From: Nitrospirota bacterium
Lineage (GTDB): Bacteria; Nitrospirota; Nitrospiria; Nitrospirales; UBA8639
NCBI GenBank assembly: GCA_003233615.1
Contig: QIMB01000486.1
Span: 1 to 7,056 of the forward strand
DNA length: 7,056 nt
Reading direction: 5' to 3'
Made by a program: the position numbers and the translations under genes. Below the pieces are notes generated by a model. The model ran no database searches. It was given only the letters and a program-made list of their open reading frames with translations, and had not been told where the DNA came from. Shown here in pieces: positions 5,076 through 7,056 of the stretch. Positions within the stretch are counted from its first letter, which is position 1; every line of letters begins with the position of its first letter.

Positions 5076-6431
5076 ATGAGTGCACCAATTGCCAATGATC
5101 CCGATGCTCTTCCCCAACTCGTGGGGGATTTTAAACCTGTTGATGTGTGGCAAGCCCATATCAATCGGCTCTTCTACGGCCTGCTGGGATCTCGCGTGCG
5201 TGAATTCTATCAAACATTTGCGGCCGCGGATTTTCGCCTGGGGTACGCACTGGCCGAAGATTATTGGCGGCAATGTGTTGCGCGGATCAAAGCCAAACAT
5301 GACGAGGAGGCCACGGGTGCCGCTCCTCTGATCGTGATGGAGTGGGGTGCCGGAAATGGCAATCTGGCAGCGTGTTTCTTAGATCGGCTTCAGGAATTAG
5401 ATACAGAGCGCGTCATATTTCCCAGAATACAATTTATCTGTATTGAACAAGAGGTGGTGTTATTGGAGCAGGCAAAACAGAATGTGGACTTAGCCAAGCA
5501 CAAGGATCGCGTCGCGTTCGAATGCCGAGCCATTGATGACCTCGCCTCGTTCGGGGATGGTACTGTGGATCGTATTATCTGCAACGAGCTGTGGAGTGAG
5601 TTGCCGACAAAATTGGTCTTGCGGAGTGAGGGGGATATCAAAGAAGAGCAGCTGCGTCCTAATTTAGATGAAAAGCGAGTGGCGGATTTTCCCGATTGGC
5701 AGAAGTTTGTTGAGGCCTTTGATAAAGCAGATCTTGAAGCCCTGCCCTCGTTCGCGACCTTTTTGGGTGATTTAGTGTGGGAGCGGCAATATCAACCGGT
5801 TGATGCCAAGACATTGCCGTATCGCCGGACTGTATCGGAGTTTCTCAAGGGCATTGATGAAGAAGTCTTGGTTCCGTACAACGTAGGAGCCTGTCACAGT
5901 CTCAAAGAAGCGCAACGGCTATTAGCGCCCGATGCCATTGGGTTTAGTAGTTTTGATGCCGGGACTGCTGATCCTCGAGTGCTCAACGATCCGGAAAAGC
6001 CTTGCTATACGGTTCAAGGAGGCCAATTCAGTTTCATGGTGAATTTTCAGTTGCTTCAAGGGGTGGCGCTGCATCTCGGCATTCAAACGGGCATTATTGA
6101 ATCGCAGCGAGATTTTGTGTCCAGAAGTCTGGGTGCCCATGTCTTGAGCGTCATGGATCTGTTGGCCTCACACCCGTATCCTCCTGAAGGTGAACCGTGG
6201 AAATTGGACGTCTTTATTCTTCGGACGTTAGAAGCCCTCAATCAGACCTATCATTCACCCTATCAGCGCCGAATTGAATTTCCCATAACAAGCGGGACGC
6301 CAGACAAAGAACGGGCGGAATTAGAGGCGCTGCTGACAGCACTGCCCAGCCATGGTGTGCCAGATACGATTGCGTATCTCACCGAATCAGAAATTCGAAC
6401 TGCCATGCCGGCATTAGAAAAATTAGGATAA
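5076..6431 (+). CDS. MidA/NDUFAF7-like SAM-dependent methyltransferase, divergent
   Basis: The 451-residue protein looks like a divergent member of the MidA/NDUFAF7 class of SAM-dependent methyltransferases (COG1565). The glycine-rich SAM loop is IVMEWGAGNGNL (86-97); an acidic end to the second strand is CIEQE (122-126), matching the E that holds the ribose; NELWSELP (170-177) stands where the family has NExxDxLP; and GGQFSFMVNFQLLQGVALHLG (315-335), followed by SQRDFVSRSLG, resembles the family's VDFxxLxxxAxxxGL...TQxxFLxxLG segment. NDUFAF7 methylates an arginine of a complex I subunit in mitochondria; the bacterial substrate is unknown and cannot be read from here. The ATG at 5076 has only a weak GATGGG upstream. 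No partner gene adjoins it. Methyltransferase fold is well supported, subfamily moderately. Confidence 0.72.
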   Translation: MSAPIANDPDALPQLVGDFKPVDVWQAHINRLFYGLLGSRVREFYQTFAAADFRLGYALAEDYWRQCVARIKAKHDEEATGAAPLIVMEWGAGNGNLAACFLDRLQELDTERVIFPRIQFICIEQEVVLLEQAKQNVDLAKHKDRVAFECRAIDDLASFGDGTVDRIICNELWSELPTKLVLRSEGDIKEEQLRPNLDEKRVADFPDWQKFVEAFDKADLEALPSFATFLGDLVWERQYQPVDAKTLPYRRTVSEFLKGIDEEVLVPYNVGACHSLKEAQRLLAPDAIGFSSFDAGTADPRVLNDPEKPCYTVQGGQFSFMVNFQLLQGVALHLGIQTGIIESQRDFVSRSLGAHVLSVMDLLASHPYPPEGEPWKLDVFILRTLEALNQTYHSPYQRRIEFPITSGTPDKERAELEALLTALPSHGVPDTIAYLTESEIRTAMPALEKLG

Positions 6432-6787
6432 TGATCTCGAAAGTATAAAGGCGATGATGCAGTTCCCGGCACAGCCTGTAGACTACACGCATTTCTCGTT
6501 TCGCGGGCAATAGGATTGCTGTCCTCACGTTGTCTCTTTCCCCATGGTTTCTTGTTTGCATTGAGACGGTTCACCCGGCAAGATTGTTATGCATAGCCGT
6601 GAATTTCTCACGGGACGTGTGAGCACAGCCATTTCTACGTCTGATCGAATTGTTCATAAAGAATGTTTTTGCTGATGTGACGCAGGAAAAAGTAGATTTT
6701 TGGAAGTGGGTTATGTATACTTCTGAAACTTTTTTTTGGGATTCTGTGTTCTTCTGTAACAAAAATAACAAAATAATGAGGTTATAA
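6432..6787. other. 356-bp gap between the methyltransferase gene and tatA
   Basis: I see no convincing gene here. It contains two mutually exclusive hairpins around 6597-6623 (CCGTGA 6597-6602 with TCACGG 6608-6613; CTCAC 6607-6611 with GTGAG 6619-6623), a TATACT at 6716-6721 that could be a tatA -10 but has only a poor -35 (TAGATT, 6693-6698), and a T-run at about 6730-6737. The last 120 bp are strikingly AT-rich, as expected for a promoter and leader of tatA. Confidence 0.5.
6778..6781 (+). promoter_or_regulatory. tatA ribosome binding site (GAGG)
   Basis: GAGG ends 6 nt before the GTG at 6788 and supports this non-ATG start over the internal ATG at 6809, which would cut into the membrane segment. 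Confidence 0.7.
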
Positions 6788-7056
6788 GTGTTTGGATCAT
6801 TTGGATGGATGGAGCTGATGCTCATCCTCATCATTGTTTTGATTATTTTCGGGGCGGGGAAAATACCTCAGTTAGGTGAAGGGCTGGGTAAGGCCATAAA
6901 AGGCTTTAAAAAATCCCTGGCTGAAGCGGATGCGTTGGACGTCACGCCCAATGAGGAACCTGAAGCAAGCCAAACACCACCACCACCTCAGCAAGTCGAC
7001 AGTCAACCTGAAGCTACACAAGCTCCACCACAGGAAGCGCCGGTTCAGCAGCCTGT
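6788..7056 (+). CDS. tatA: TatA, twin-arginine translocase pore subunit, 3' end outside window
   Basis: TatA polymerises in the inner membrane around the TatBC receptor to pass folded proteins carrying twin-arginine signals. The visible 89 codons begin with GTG and give MFGSFGWMELMLILIIVLII, a short membrane helix (about 8-20), the hinge FG (21-22), and the amphipathic helix KIPQLGEGLGKAIKGFKKSL. F21-G22 and the lysine-rich GFKK motif fit TatA/TatE rather than TatB, which usually has GPExLP at the hinge. From about residue 46 the chain becomes acidic and then rich in Pro and Gln (PPPPPQQ, APPQEAP), a disordered tail as in many TatA proteins. The gene runs off the right edge. No tatB or tatC lies upstream; they could follow. 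Confidence 0.93.
   Translation, partial: MFGSFGWMELMLILIIVLIIFGAGKIPQLGEGLGKAIKGFKKSLAEADALDVTPNEEPEASQTPPPPQQVDSQPEATQAPPQEAPVQQP

Noticed and set aside
6571..6834. 87-codon minus-strand frame over the tatA start
   Set aside because: Antisense to the clear TatA membrane helix and without a family match.

Overview
The window is a stretch of bacterial chromosome in which housekeeping-type genes sit among small mobile elements. Supported genes are the 3' part of an IS200/IS605-type transposase, a vapBC toxin-antitoxin pair, uvrB, a small DUF4321 membrane protein, an unrecognised exported protein, a MidA/NDUFAF7-like methyltransferase and the start of tatA. Exported and Tat-dependent proteins, moderate GC, DUF4321 beside uvrB and a C-rich hairpin/repeat load are compatible with a Gram-negative lineage such as Nitrospirota. 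That placement is a guess from gene content; no rRNA or lineage marker is present.

Layout. Positions 1-343 hold a transposase cut by the left edge and its 3' hairpin. The hairpin runs straight into the 3' end of vapC (317-751, minus), which overlaps vapB (748-996, minus) by 4 bp. Upstream of vapB is a promoter that appears leaderless, with a palindrome over it. Then comes a 215-bp MITE-like repeat (1068-1282), uvrB (1338-3329, plus), a very long perfect-looking hairpin (3337-3415), the DUF4321 gene (3433-3696, minus) and the exported protein gene (3889-4587, minus). A second copy of the 215-bp repeat follows in opposite orientation (4645-4859), then the methyltransferase (5076-6431, plus), a 356-bp gap, and tatA (6788 to the right edge, plus).

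How it fits together. vapB and vapC form one autoregulated unit. uvrB encodes the damage-verification subunit of nucleotide excision repair and appears monocistronic. tatA encodes the pore-forming component of twin-arginine export. No operon links the remaining genes. What stands out is that the two copies of the 215-bp element form a 96%-identical inverted pair around uvrB and its two neighbours, and that each of the four element ends points a TATGAT hexamer at a neighbouring gene. The elements may therefore both shape local transcription and allow inversion of the 3.4-kb segment. A second case of mobile DNA remodelling a gene is vapC, whose last residues are encoded by the transposon's terminal hairpin.
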